Positions 25,940 through 34,988 of a stretch of DNA of 38,532 nt are shown piece by piece (position 1 is the stretch's first letter; each line of letters begins with the position of its first letter). The position numbers were made by a program, and so were the translations under genes. The notes beneath the pieces are model-generated. The model had not been told where the DNA came from, did no database searches, and saw only the letters and a program-made list of their open reading frames with translations. Origin of the DNA: JAOZTV01 sp965371805 (GTDB taxonomy: Bacteria > Acidobacteriota > Aminicenantia > UBA2199); assembly GCA_965371805.1 (NCBI GenBank), contig CBDUZW010000052.1, forward strand, positions 1-38,532. Direction: 5' to 3'.

Positions 25940-27017
25940 AAATTTTATTTCAAATATATATATAATGGTAATTTTGACTATTTTTATAGTTAATTTTACA
26001 AATTGTTCTTCAGAGAGTCATATAGTAGCAAAGGATGAAAATCATACAGAGCATAATAGTGAAGTTGACACTCATGAAGAAAAAACTGTAAAAGAGGATG
26101 GGCATGAAGATCATGATAATATTAAAATACAAAATAAAAATGTAAAAAAGAAACAAACAGAAGCCGAGCCTGATCATGATGAAGAAGGACATATATCATT
26201 GTCAGACAAGGCCATTGAACTTGCTGGTATTAAATTTGACAAAGTTAATTTTAATAAAATTCATAATGTTATTGAACTTCCTGGAGAGATAGGTTTTAAT
26301 GAAGACAGGTTTTGTAAGGTTGTACCAAGATTTCCAGGAATTGTAAAAAAAGTTAATAAAAAAATTGGAGATATAGTAAAAAAGGGAGATATTCTTGCAA
26401 TTGTTGAAAGTAATGAGAGTCTTGCAACTTATAATATTAAATCTTTAATTTCTGGAACTGTTGTAAAAAAAAATATTACCATTGGTGAATTTGTCTCTAA
26501 TGATACAACTGTATATGAAGTAGCGAATCTGTCAAATATATGGGTTAATCTGGTTGTTTATGCAAAAAACTCCAAGAATATTAGTGTTGGACAAAGAGTA
26601 AATATTGAATCTATAGGAACAAATATGAAAACAGAAGGTATTATCTCCTATATTAGTTCTTTTTACAATAGAAAAACAAGAAATCTAATAGCAAGAGTTG
26701 TAATTCCAAATCATAATGGACAATGGTATCCAGGAACATTTGTAAAGGCAAAAATTTTTTTAAAAGGCTTAGAAAAGCTCCCTGTAATTCCAATAAACGC
26801 AGTACAGAAAATAGATGGTGAGTATAGGGTGTTTATTCCTGAAAGTAAGAATGAGTTTAAATCTGTTGATGTAGTTCTTGGCAAAAGAGATAAAAATAAT
26901 GTACAGATAATTAAAGGTTTGAAAGCAGGAGATACCTATATCTCGAAAGGTGCATTTGAATTAAAAGCAAAATTGATAATAAATAATTTGGGAAGCCATG
27001 CAGGGCATGGGCATTAA
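25926..27017 (+). CDS. Heavy-metal RND membrane-fusion protein, His-rich (CzcB/CusB-like)
   Basis: 363 residues. The N-terminus is a probable lipoprotein signal (hydrophobic core then FTNC, a loose spirochaete-style lipobox with Cys27). Next is a His/Asp/Glu-rich segment (about 32-95, with repeated His such as DGHEDHDN and PDHDEEGH), then the barrel/lipoyl/helix architecture of the fusion family: VIELPGEIGFNED, RFPGIVKKVNKKIGDIVKKGD and ISGTVVKKNITIGEFV. The C-terminus ends GSHAGHGH. The fusion subunit links the pump to the outer-membrane channel and in Cus/Czc also binds and hands over metal. Poly-His favours Zn, Co, Ni or Cd over Cu/Ag, but the substrate is not proven. GGGAGAGG precedes the ATG. 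Confidence 0.88.
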   Translation: MKKSKNFISNIYIMVILTIFIVNFTNCSSESHIVAKDENHTEHNSEVDTHEEKTVKEDGHEDHDNIKIQNKNVKKKQTEAEPDHDEEGHISLSDKAIELAGIKFDKVNFNKIHNVIELPGEIGFNEDRFCKVVPRFPGIVKKVNKKIGDIVKKGDILAIVESNESLATYNIKSLISGTVVKKNITIGEFVSNDTTVYEVANLSNIWVNLVVYAKNSKNISVGQRVNIESIGTNMKTEGIISYISSFYNRKTRNLIARVVIPNHNGQWYPGTFVKAKIFLKGLEKLPVIPINAVQKIDGEYRVFIPESKNEFKSVDVVLGKRDKNNVQIIKGLKAGDTYISKGAFELKAKLIINNLGSHAGHGH

Positions 27018-27040
27018 TTTTTTAAAGGAGTCTTTATACT

Positions 27041-30000
27041 ATGATTGATAAAATAATTTCCATTTCACTTAAGAAAAGATTATTTGTTGTTCTCGCTATT
27101 TTAGGAATCTTCATATTTGGTATTGATCAATATAATAAATTGCCGGTAGACGCTTTTCCTGATACTTCTCCAATTATGGTGCCGGTGTTTGCAGAAGCAC
27201 ACGGTATGGCTCCGGAGGAAGTAGAACGTTTAATTGCATACCCTATAGAAACCGCAATGAATGGTTTACCCGGTGTTACAAAGATCAAATCTACTTCTGC
27301 TTTTGGGTTAGCAGTAATATATGTATATTTTAAAGATAATGTTGATATTTATTTTGCACGTCAAATAGTTGCAGAACGGCTGGCAAGTGTTTCTGCTCAA
27401 TTACCAAAAACACAGGAAGCTCCATCTTTAGGTCCTATATCAACCGGATTGGGACAAATATTTATTTATTATATGACTCTTGATGAAGGTGTTGACACTG
27501 GCGGAAAAGACAAAAATACATATCTCCGTGAAATAAATGACTGGATAGTAAAATTTCAGTTGCAAACTGTCTCAGGTGTAACAGATATACTATCAATAGG
27601 AGGTCATGTTCTTCAATATCAAATTCGTATTGAACCATATAAACTTAATAAATATGATATTGGTTTAGAAAAGGTTGTTGAAGCAGTTCAAAAAAACAAT
27701 CGAAATGTCGGTGCTCAATTTTTAGTTATTGGGGCTGAAGAAAATTTAGTACGAGGTATTGGATTACTTCAGTCACTGGACGATATTAAAAATATTCAAT
27801 TAAAAGTAGTTGATGGTATTCCAGTGAAAATATCAGATGTTGCAGAAGTTGTTTATGGGAATGAAGTCAGGCGTGGAGTGGTTACACATAATGGCAAGGA
27901 AGAAGTAGTATCAGGTATAGTATTACAGCTTTTTGGAGAAAATACTTCAAAAGTTATTGAACGGTTAAATAAACTTATACCAAAGGTTCAGGCATCTTTA
28001 CCAGAAGGTGTGAATATAATTCCGTATTATGAACAGGCAAATTTAGTAAAAAAATCTACTGATACAGTGAAGATAGCACTTTTAGAAGGTTCTGTATTAG
28101 TGATTTTTATTTTAGTATTATTTCTAGGAAATATAAGATCTTCAATCATCGTTACTTTATCTCTACCTTTCTGTGCATTATTTTCTGTTATTTTTATGGG
28201 TTTTAACGGGTTTTCTGCAAACCTGATGTCCTTAGGAGGCATAGCTATTGGTATTGGGTTACTGGTTGATGGATCAATAATTATGATAGAGAATATTTTT
28301 CGTCATCTCTCTGATCCTGATAATAAAGAACTTAGTAAAATAGAGATAATTATTAAAGCAGCAAGTGAAGTAGGAAGACCAATTGTTTTTTCTATTTTTA
28401 TTGTTGTAATTGTGTTTATTCCAATTTTCACACTGCAGGGAGTCGAAGGAAAAATGTTTTCTCCAATGGCATTTACTATTTCATTTGCTCTTATTGGCTC
28501 AATTTTTGCAGCGATTATACTTACTCCTGTATTATCTATGTTTTTTTTAAAAAAAGGTATTGAAAAAGAATCTATTATCCTTAAGTTCTTTAAATTTATT
28601 TATAGGCCTCTTCTAAAGAAAGCATTACAATTAAAAAAAACAGTTTTGATATTGGTAATTATTGTTTTTATTATAAGTGTTTTAATTATTCCTCATCTTG
28701 GTACAGAATTTATTCCAACTCTTGAAGAAGGATCTATCCTTATCGGAGTGACTATGGCACCATCTATTTCTCTTGTTAAAGCTACTGAAACAATAATGAA
28801 ACTTGAGAGAAAAATTATTGAATTTGAAGAAGTTAAACATACAGTTTCCCGTATTGGAAGACCTGAGGCAGGTTCCCATCCACATCCGGTAAATTATGCA
28901 GAGATTCATATAGAATTAGAAGATATGAATAAATGGAAAAACTATAAGAATAAGCATTTACTGATTACAGCTCTAAATGAAGAATTGTCATCCTATCCAG
29001 GAGTACAACTGAATTTCACTCAACCTATTCAGAATGCATTTGATGAATTATTATCTGGAATAAAGGCCCAATTAGCAATAAAATTATATGGTGAGGATTT
29101 AATAACCTTGAGAAATAAGGCAAACGAAATTCAAAATTCTATTGATAATATTCCAGGGCTTGTTGATCTTTCTGTAGAACAAAGCTTTGGACAACCTCAG
29201 ATCCAGGTTATTGCTGATCGTTCTGCATGTGCCAGATATGGAGTAAATGTTTCTGACTTGCTGGAAATTGTTGAACTGGCAATTGGAGGAGAAGCAATTG
29301 ATCAGATATATCTGAATACCAGAAGATTTGATATTTATATACGATATCAGGAGAATTATAGAAAGGATCCCGAAGCTATTAAAAATTTATTATTAAAGAC
29401 TAATACCGGGAGCCTGATACCTTTGGATCAGGTAGCAAGAGTAAAGCAGTTAATAGGCCCAATGCAGATCAACCGGGAGAAAAATCAGAGAAGATGGATA
29501 GTCCAGGCAAATGTTCGAGGTAGAGATATGGGTAGCGTTGTTAAAGACATACAGAAAAGAATAAAAGAAAAAATTAAATTACCTTCTGGCTATTACCTTG
29601 AGTATGGTGGACAATTTGAAAATCAAATACGTGCAATGAAAAGGTTGAGTATAATTGTTCCTATTGCTATTCTATTAATATTATTATTACTCTATACCAC
29701 TTTTAACTCTATAAGGTATGCTTTACTTATTATGATAAATGTTCCTCTTGCTTTAATTGGCGGAGTAATTGGCCTATATTTGACAGGTGAGTATTTATCA
29801 GTGCCGGCTTCTGTAGGTTTTATTGCCTTATTTGGAATAGCTATACAGGATGGAGTTACTTTAACTTCGTATATTAAACTATTAAGAGATCGTGGCGTGG
29901 AATTACATGAAGCATTGATCCAGGGGTGTTTGACTCGTCTACGTCCTGTGTTAATGACATCATTTACCACATTTTTAGCTCTCATTCCACTTTTTTATTC

Positions 30001-30130
30001 AAATGGGATTGGATCAGAAGTTCAGAGACCACTGGCAGTTGTAGTAATTTTTGGAATGATCTCTTCAACAATCCTTACACTATTTGTTATACCAGTTATG
30101 TATGGCTGGTTTGAAGGGAAAAAACAATAA
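27041..30130 (+). CDS. Heavy-metal efflux RND pump (CzcA/CusA family)
   Basis: 1029 residues, full length for the HME-RND family, with the duplicated 12-segment membrane layout and two large periplasmic loops. VDAFPDTSPIMVPVFAEAHGMAPEEVE is the start of the first loop (residues about 36-62). The proton-relay segment in TM4 reads GGIAIGIGLLVDGSIIMIEN, with Asp410 and Glu417; the diagnostic positions are closer to the divalent-metal pumps (VDG) than to the Cu/Ag type (VDA), although the GGIAI start is shared with the latter. Substrate is therefore ambiguous: Zn/Co/Cd/Ni likely, Cu/Ag possible. AAGGAG precedes the ATG by 10 nt. It is the last gene of the operon, followed by a hairpin. Confidence 0.93.
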   Translation: MIDKIISISLKKRLFVVLAILGIFIFGIDQYNKLPVDAFPDTSPIMVPVFAEAHGMAPEEVERLIAYPIETAMNGLPGVTKIKSTSAFGLAVIYVYFKDNVDIYFARQIVAERLASVSAQLPKTQEAPSLGPISTGLGQIFIYYMTLDEGVDTGGKDKNTYLREINDWIVKFQLQTVSGVTDILSIGGHVLQYQIRIEPYKLNKYDIGLEKVVEAVQKNNRNVGAQFLVIGAEENLVRGIGLLQSLDDIKNIQLKVVDGIPVKISDVAEVVYGNEVRRGVVTHNGKEEVVSGIVLQLFGENTSKVIERLNKLIPKVQASLPEGVNIIPYYEQANLVKKSTDTVKIALLEGSVLVIFILVLFLGNIRSSIIVTLSLPFCALFSVIFMGFNGFSANLMSLGGIAIGIGLLVDGSIIMIENIFRHLSDPDNKELSKIEIIIKAASEVGRPIVFSIFIVVIVFIPIFTLQGVEGKMFSPMAFTISFALIGSIFAAIILTPVLSMFFLKKGIEKESIILKFFKFIYRPLLKKALQLKKTVLILVIIVFIISVLIIPHLGTEFIPTLEEGSILIGVTMAPSISLVKATETIMKLERKIIEFEEVKHTVSRIGRPEAGSHPHPVNYAEIHIELEDMNKWKNYKNKHLLITALNEELSSYPGVQLNFTQPIQNAFDELLSGIKAQLAIKLYGEDLITLRNKANEIQNSIDNIPGLVDLSVEQSFGQPQIQVIADRSACARYGVNVSDLLEIVELAIGGEAIDQIYLNTRRFDIYIRYQENYRKDPEAIKNLLLKTNTGSLIPLDQVARVKQLIGPMQINREKNQRRWIVQANVRGRDMGSVVKDIQKRIKEKIKLPSGYYLEYGGQFENQIRAMKRLSIIVPIAILLILLLLYTTFNSIRYALLIMINVPLALIGGVIGLYLTGEYLSVPASVGFIALFGIAIQDGVTLTSYIKLLRDRGVELHEALIQGCLTRLRPVLMTSFTTFLALIPLFYSNGIGSEVQRPLAVVVIFGMISSTILTLFVIPVMYGWFEGKKQ

Positions 30131-30140
30131 AATTTTAAAG

Positions 30141-30172
30141 CCTGAATTAAGTGTTGGTCTGCTTAATTCAGG
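30141..30172 (+). terminator. Perfect 11-bp hairpin after the metal-efflux operon
   Basis: Left arm CCTGAATTAAG (30141-30151), loop of 10 nt, right arm CTTAATTCAGG (30162-30172), with no mismatch. It starts 10 nt after the pump stop. A T-run is missing on the plus strand, so it may be an RNA-stabilising hairpin or Rho-assisted terminator instead. Confidence 0.55.
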
Positions 30173-30219
30173 TAAATAATCAAGTTACTATATTTCTAAT
30201 ATAAAAGATTAAAAATATC

Positions 30220-30276
30220 TTTGTCGGAAAATATAATTTGTCAATAAATGTTTTTTTATGTCAAAAAACCGACAAA
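30220..30276. repeat. Inverted repeat upstream of the flagellar operon
   Basis: Arms TTTGTCGG (30220-30227) and CCGACAAA (30269-30276) are perfect over 8 bp and 41 nt apart. The interval holds further TTTGTCAA and ATGTCAAA elements. Centred about 160 bp before the candidate sigma-54 start, it sits where an enhancer-binding protein would bind; function is inferred. Confidence 0.5.
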
Positions 30277-30383
30277 ATTTCTATGTTCTGGAAAAATATT
30301 CCTATATATTTTTTATAAAATGGAAGACGAAACCCTTCTATACACTATATTTAGATCTAAAACACCTTTTTTGACATTTGTTT

Positions 30384-30399
30384 TGGAATCAAAATTGCA
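30384..30399 (+). promoter_or_regulatory. Candidate sigma-54 promoter of the flagellar operon
   Basis: TGG at 30384-30386 and TTGCA at 30395-30399, with GG and GC exactly 12 nt apart as in TGGCACG-N4-TTGCW. The -12 half is perfect and the -24 half is partial (TGGAATC). The predicted start near 30410 falls at the GGGGTG ribosome-binding site of flgB, which is tight. A sigma-70 reading (TTGACA 30371-30376 with TATAAA 30400-30405) has a 23-nt spacer and fits poorly. Confidence 0.45.
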
Positions 30400-30420
30400 T
30401 ATAAAACTCGGGGTGTAAAA

Positions 30421-30816
30421 ATGATAAATTATGGTGCTATAAATATGTTGTCTAAAGAATTAGATATGAAAGTCTTAAGAAACGAGTTGATATCATCAAA
30501 TATTGCAAATATAGATACTCCTGGATATAAGGGAAAAGACCTTGATTTTAAATCAATATTAGCTGAAAATTTAAATGATATTGAAATGAAGCATACAGAT
30601 CCAAGACATATTCGCCCGGAGAATAGTTTCAATGAAGGCGGAACAAAGATTATTACGGACCCGAATTCAGGTAGAGCAGATGGAAATAATGTAAATATAG
30701 AAAGTGAAATGTTGAAATTAACTGAAAATAATATACAATATAATGTGTCGGTTCATTTTATTGCTAAAAAACTGAACGGGATTAAAGATGCAATTATTGA
30801 AGCATCGAGGAATTAA
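30421..30816 (+). CDS. flgB: Flagellar basal-body rod protein FlgB
   Basis: 131 residues, normal for FlgB, a proximal rod subunit. The N-terminal rod signature is visible (LISSNIANIDTPGYKGKD), with a helical C-terminus for axial packing. It opens the operon flgB-flgC-fliE-fliF-fliG-fliH-fliI-fliJ-flbB, the order used by spirochaetes. GGGGTG lies 6 nt before the ATG. Regulation by sigma-54 is suggested but not certain. Confidence 0.95.
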   Translation: MINYGAINMLSKELDMKVLRNELISSNIANIDTPGYKGKDLDFKSILAENLNDIEMKHTDPRHIRPENSFNEGGTKIITDPNSGRADGNNVNIESEMLKLTENNIQYNVSVHFIAKKLNGIKDAIIEASRN

Positions 30817-30819
30817 AAA

Positions 30820-31260
30820 ATGAGACTTGATAATATTTTTGATATAAACGGGTCGGCACTGAAGGCTCAGATGATGAGAATAGAAGTTCTCAGTTCCAAT
30901 ATTGCCAATGTAAACGTCACTAGGACTCCTGAAGGGGGGCCTTATAGACGAAAAGATGTTATATTCAAGTCTACTCCTTTCCAGTCCAGTTTTGATCAGG
31001 CAATGGAGATGGGAAAGGAAAATAGTAAAGTTGGTGTTTCAGTATCAAAGGTAATCGAAGATCAATCACCATTTCTTTTAAAATATGAGCCAAATCATCC
31101 GGATGCAGGGGCAGATGGTTATGTGAAAATGCCAAATATTAATATTGTATCTGAAATGGTAAATATTCAAGAGGCTTCAAAATCTTATGAAGCAAATATT
31201 TCAGTTATTGCAGTTGCAAAGAATATGATCGCAAAAACATTAGAAATTGGGAGACAATAA
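30820..31260 (+). CDS. flgC: Flagellar basal-body rod protein FlgC
   Basis: 146 residues with the rod signature VLSSNIANVNVTRTPEGG, the middle GPYRRKDVIF and the C-terminal VSEMVNIQEASKSYEANI typical of FlgC. It forms part of the proximal rod. It starts 3 nt after flgB, with GAGGAA upstream, and its stop overlaps the fliE start by one base (TAATG). Confidence 0.95.
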   Translation: MRLDNIFDINGSALKAQMMRIEVLSSNIANVNVTRTPEGGPYRRKDVIFKSTPFQSSFDQAMEMGKENSKVGVSVSKVIEDQSPFLLKYEPNHPDAGADGYVKMPNINIVSEMVNIQEASKSYEANISVIAVAKNMIAKTLEIGRQ

Positions 31261-31565
31261 TGTCTGATATAAAAATAGATGATATAAGAAGGCAGCTTGA
31301 TGATATTACATTAAGATCCACAGTAAATGAAAAACAGAATGATGGTGAACAATTTACATCTGTCTTGGAAAAAGTGATCAATAAGGTAGACGGTGATCAT
31401 AAAGAAGGAGAGAAGGCAGTTCAGAACTTTGTTTCTGGGAAGGATACAAACCTGCACTCTACCTTAATTTCTCTTGAGAAAGCTGATATTTCATTTAAAT
31501 TGATGATGAAAGTTAGAGGGAAATTGATGGATGCATATCATGAAATAATGCGGACTCAAGTGTAA
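31260..31565 (+). CDS. fliE: Flagellar hook-basal body protein FliE
   Basis: 101 residues, the usual length. FliE joins the MS ring to the rod. The C-terminal helix pair is recognisable (TLISLEKADISFKLMMKVRGKLMDAY is the family's most conserved part, here residues about 63-90). The ATG shares its A with the flgC stop, indicating translational coupling. Confidence 0.93.
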   Translation: MSDIKIDDIRRQLDDITLRSTVNEKQNDGEQFTSVLEKVINKVDGDHKEGEKAVQNFVSGKDTNLHSTLISLEKADISFKLMMKVRGKLMDAYHEIMRTQV

Positions 31566-31584
31566 GTGAGGATAAGGAATAAAA

Positions 31585-33252
31585 ATGGCTGAAGAAAATA
31601 AAGGTTTTTTTGATCAGATAAAGCAAGTCTTTAATAGACTTACAAATTCACAGAAAATATTCTTATTTTCTGTGATTGTGTTATCTGTTGTAGGCATCAT
31701 GCTGATTGTAAATATAGCAAATTCATTCAATTATGGAGTACTTTTTTCAAATCTCTCACAGCAGGACTCCGGTAAGATAATTGAAAAATTGAAAGAGAGA
31801 AAAATATCGTATAAAATTGAAGGGTCTGGAACTCTAATTAAGGTTCCTGAAAGTATGAAAAACGAATTACGGATTGAATTGGCTTCTCAGGGTCTTCCGG
31901 AAGGTGGAGGAGTTGGGTTTGAGATATTTGATAAAACTTCTTTATCAGCAACTGATTTTGTTCAGAAAATAAATTTTGTGAGAGCAACTGAGGGATCTCT
32001 AGCAAGAACTATTTCAAGCTTAAATGAAGTCATGTCTGCCAAGGTTCATATTGTATTGCCAAAAAGATCTGTATTTATTGAAGATCAGGAAGATGCAAAG
32101 GCTTCAATTGCAGTGAAGTTAAGACCTGGAGCTATGTTATCACGCACAATTGTACCAGCTATAATTCATTTGACGGCTCAGGCTGTTGAGGGATTAAATG
32201 CAAATAATATAGCAGTTATCGATATGAATGGAGGAGTACTTCTTTCAAAACCCAGGTCAGGAAACCTTGATCAATTTGATGAACTGAGTACAAATCAGTT
32301 GTCTTATCAAAAACGAATGGAAAAAGCCTTAGAAAATAAAGTAAGAAATCAACTTGAACCGGTTATTGGTGTTGGAAAAGTAAAACCTAATGTAACGTTA
32401 GTATTGGATTTTGACAAACTGGAATCAAATGAGCATAAAGTTGACCCAACAGGAAAGGTAATAATTTCTGAAGTAACACAGAGTTCAAAGTCTATTGGAA
32501 GTAGTGATGGTGGTGGTGTGCCGGGAACAGGGTCAAATGTTGCACAGGGAGCGACTCAATTGACTAATCAGGGGACTTCTTCAAAACCGGAACAAAATAA
32601 AACTAATAAAGCACAAACCAATTATGATGTATACAAGAAAAAGACTCATCTTGTCAAAGCAATAGGAACAATTAAACGGATGTCAATTGCTGTCACTGTT
32701 GATAATATATTACAGATAGCTGAGGATGGAACTGAAACTACAACTCCACTTACACCTCAACAGATACTGGAGATAAAAAATCTTGTTCAAGCTGCTGTCG
32801 GATATGATCAAAGCCGGGGTGATATTATCTCCATATTTAACAAAGCATTTAATAGATCTGATGAATTAAAATTTAATAAGGAAGTTGAAGCAGCAAAATC
32901 ACAGGAATTAATTGATAAATTAATAAAATACGGTTCATATCTTATCGCATTTTTGCTTCTGTTCGTTTTTATTCTTAGACCAACAATGAAAAGAGTTAAT
33001 AATGTAATTAAAGTGCTATCTACATCGAAAGGTCCTGAACTTGAAATGCCTGATGTAGATGTAGAGAAGAACTCAGCAATAAGATCTGCAAGAGAAGATA
33101 TGGAAATTGAACAGGAGATAAGTGAAAAATATAAAGTATCTAAAGAGACAAAGAAAATGGATATTGTAAAAGAAAAAGTAAGGGAATTTGCAAGTGAAAA
33201 TGTTGAAGGGACTGCTTCATTAATCAAGAGTTTCATGATGGAAGAAGTATAA
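31585..33252 (+). CDS. fliF: Flagellar MS-ring protein FliF
   Basis: 555 residues. Two membrane segments (about 25-46 and about 448-468) bracket the periplasmic ring-building domains: YGVLFSNLSQQDSGKI opens the first, and a Gly/Ser/Gln-rich loop (about 300-345) interrupts the second. FliF assembles the inner-membrane ring that anchors the rod and the FliG rotor; the cytoplasmic C-terminus that binds FliG is present. AAGGAA precedes the ATG. The stop abuts the fliG start with no gap. Confidence 0.95.
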   Translation: MAEENKGFFDQIKQVFNRLTNSQKIFLFSVIVLSVVGIMLIVNIANSFNYGVLFSNLSQQDSGKIIEKLKERKISYKIEGSGTLIKVPESMKNELRIELASQGLPEGGGVGFEIFDKTSLSATDFVQKINFVRATEGSLARTISSLNEVMSAKVHIVLPKRSVFIEDQEDAKASIAVKLRPGAMLSRTIVPAIIHLTAQAVEGLNANNIAVIDMNGGVLLSKPRSGNLDQFDELSTNQLSYQKRMEKALENKVRNQLEPVIGVGKVKPNVTLVLDFDKLESNEHKVDPTGKVIISEVTQSSKSIGSSDGGGVPGTGSNVAQGATQLTNQGTSSKPEQNKTNKAQTNYDVYKKKTHLVKAIGTIKRMSIAVTVDNILQIAEDGTETTTPLTPQQILEIKNLVQAAVGYDQSRGDIISIFNKAFNRSDELKFNKEVEAAKSQELIDKLIKYGSYLIAFLLLFVFILRPTMKRVNNVIKVLSTSKGPELEMPDVDVEKNSAIRSAREDMEIEQEISEKYKVSKETKKMDIVKEKVREFASENVEGTASLIKSFMMEEV

Positions 33253-34266
33253 ATGGTTGATAAAGATAATCTTACTGGAAAACAGAAAGCTGCAATTGTA
33301 TTTCTTGTTCTTGGAGAGGACACAACTGCCGAAGTATTTAAATACTTAAATGATGATGAAGTTCAAGATGTATCAAGAGAACTATCTGTGCTTGGAGCTG
33401 TTCCTGCCAATGTAGCTGATATGGTTATAGAAGAGTTTTATAATCTGACAATGGCAAAGGAATATATGACTTCCGGTGGGATAGAGTATGCAAAAAGGGT
33501 TTTAATAAAATCACTTGGCGCAGAAGAAGCCAGGAAAATTATCGACAGACTTGTGAAGATGCTCGAAAAATCAACAGGTTTTTCATCACTTGAAAAAGTA
33601 AATCCACAACAATTATCAAAGTTTATACAGAATGAACATCCTCAGACAATTGCACTGATCCTTGCGCATTTAAGTGCATCTCAGGCAGCAGAATTGATAG
33701 CATCACTTCCTGAAGATATGCGATCAGAGATTATTATAAGGATGGCTAATTTGGAAGAAATATCGCCGGAAATAGTCAAAAAGATTTCCGGAGTTCTTGA
33801 TCAAAAGCTTGAAGCCCTTGGTTCCTATAGTCTTGAAGAATATGGTGGTGTAAAAGCTGTTGCTGAACTTTTTAACCGTATGGATAGGCGGGCTTCAAGA
33901 AATGTACTTGAACAAATTGAATCCCGTGACCCTGAGTTGACTGCATCTATAAGAGATCTGATGTTTGTTTTTGAAGACATTTTACTTATTGATGATCAGG
34001 GGATTATGGAAATCCTAAAAAGGGCTGACAAAAAATCCCTGGCAATTGGATTGAAGGGTGCAAATGATGAATTACAGTCCAAGTTTTTTAGAAATATGTC
34101 TCAGAGAGCTGCAGAAATGATGAAAGAAGAGATGGAATACCTGGGGCCGATCAGAGTTAAGGATGTAGAAAAATCACAGCATGAAGTTGTTGAGATAGTT
34201 AGAGGGCTTGAAGAAGAAGGTGTCCTTGTTATTGGCGGGGCAGGGGGCGATGAGTATGTTGTCTAA
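33253..34266 (+). CDS. fliG: Flagellar motor switch protein FliG
   Basis: 337 residues, full length, with the N-terminal FliF-binding domain (LTGKQKAAIVFLVLGED), the middle domain with the EHPQ motif (NEHPQTIALILAHL, near 128) and the charged C-terminal torque domain (VFEDILLIDDQGIMEIL). It couples stator movement to rotor rotation and switching. The C-terminus adds a Gly-rich tail (IGGAGGDEYVV). Many spirochaetes carry two fliG genes; this one is in the flgB operon, like FliG2 in those species, which would make it the main motor paralogue. Confidence 0.95.
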   Translation: MVDKDNLTGKQKAAIVFLVLGEDTTAEVFKYLNDDEVQDVSRELSVLGAVPANVADMVIEEFYNLTMAKEYMTSGGIEYAKRVLIKSLGAEEARKIIDRLVKMLEKSTGFSSLEKVNPQQLSKFIQNEHPQTIALILAHLSASQAAELIASLPEDMRSEIIIRMANLEEISPEIVKKISGVLDQKLEALGSYSLEEYGGVKAVAELFNRMDRRASRNVLEQIESRDPELTASIRDLMFVFEDILLIDDQGIMEILKRADKKSLAIGLKGANDELQSKFFRNMSQRAAEMMKEEMEYLGPIRVKDVEKSQHEVVEIVRGLEEEGVLVIGGAGGDEYVV

Positions 34267-34984
34267 AGTTATATCTGATGATAATATTGACGAGAGTTCA
34301 TATTCTAAATATGTTCCTCTGTCAAATGTTGAAGTTGTAGATATCATTGAAAAAAAAAGGAAAAGTGTAGAAAGAGAAACCTTTATTGAAGATAATAAGG
34401 AAAATCTGGAAACAGCTGCAAAAAAAAAAGCTGATGAGATCCTTTCAATAGCCCAGGAAAAATATAATTCACTTGAGATCGAAGCCAAAACTTTAAAAAT
34501 TAAAGCTGAAAATGAGATAAGACAAACTCTAACAGATGAGTTCGATTTGAAATTAAGTGAGGCTGTAAAAAAAGTAAATCAGAATTTTATTGATTCTCTA
34601 ACGGATCTATCACTTCTAAAGAGAACTATTTATAATAATAGTGAAAAAAAACTCTTAGATCTTGTTTTTGAAATAACAGAAAAAATTATTGGTAGTGAAA
34701 TTAAAACTAATCCGGATATTGTGATCGGAATGTTAAAAAAAGGATTTGAAAAAGTTGAAAATGCAGATAAATATGAAATTAGGATAAATCCTGCAGATTC
34801 TGTAATATTGTCTGAAAATAAAAAAGACCTGGAAGAAATTATAAAGTCCAGTTCTGAAATAAAATTTATTAAATCAGATAAAATAGAGAGGGGGGGCTGT
34901 ATAATAAAAACCGGTATAGGAGAAGTAATTGCAGAACCTTCAAAACAATTGGAAGCTATAAAAAAAGAAATTCTTGGTGGTTGA
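34256..34984 (+). CDS. fliH: Flagellar assembly protein FliH
   Basis: 242 residues. FliH is the peripheral stator of the flagellar type III ATPase and inhibits or docks FliI. A long Lys/Glu-rich coiled coil (about 35-125) is followed by a conserved C-terminal domain (LLDLVFEITEKIIGSEI...IERGGCIIKTGIGEV). The gene overlaps fliG by 11 nt. ATG 34256 lies 8 nt from a GGGGG run (34243-34247); ATG 34250 in the same frame is an alternative, and a longer TTG-started frame (34208) is unlikely. Confidence 0.88.
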   Translation: MLSKVISDDNIDESSYSKYVPLSNVEVVDIIEKKRKSVERETFIEDNKENLETAAKKKADEILSIAQEKYNSLEIEAKTLKIKAENEIRQTLTDEFDLKLSEAVKKVNQNFIDSLTDLSLLKRTIYNNSEKKLLDLVFEITEKIIGSEIKTNPDIVIGMLKKGFEKVENADKYEIRINPADSVILSENKKDLEEIIKSSSEIKFIKSDKIERGGCIIKTGIGEVIAEPSKQLEAIKKEILGG

Positions 34985-34988
34985 TACA

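Noticed and set aside
26010..26192. Minus-strand 60-codon hydrophobic frame inside the membrane-fusion gene
   Set aside because: It is the complement of the His/Asp/Glu-rich segment, which automatically reads as Met/Ile/Phe-rich. There is no start signal.
30371..30405. Sigma-70 promoter for flgB (TTGACA with TATAAA)
   Set aside because: The boxes are 23 nt apart, well outside the 16-18 nt range, and a sigma-54-like element at correct spacing lies between them. It could still be wrong, so the sigma-54 call is kept at moderate confidence.
32808..33323. 171-codon open frame on the minus strand opposite fliF/fliG
   Set aside because: It lies wholly antisense to two confident flagellar genes, is rich in Ser/Leu/Phe as expected of a complement frame, and has no start signal.
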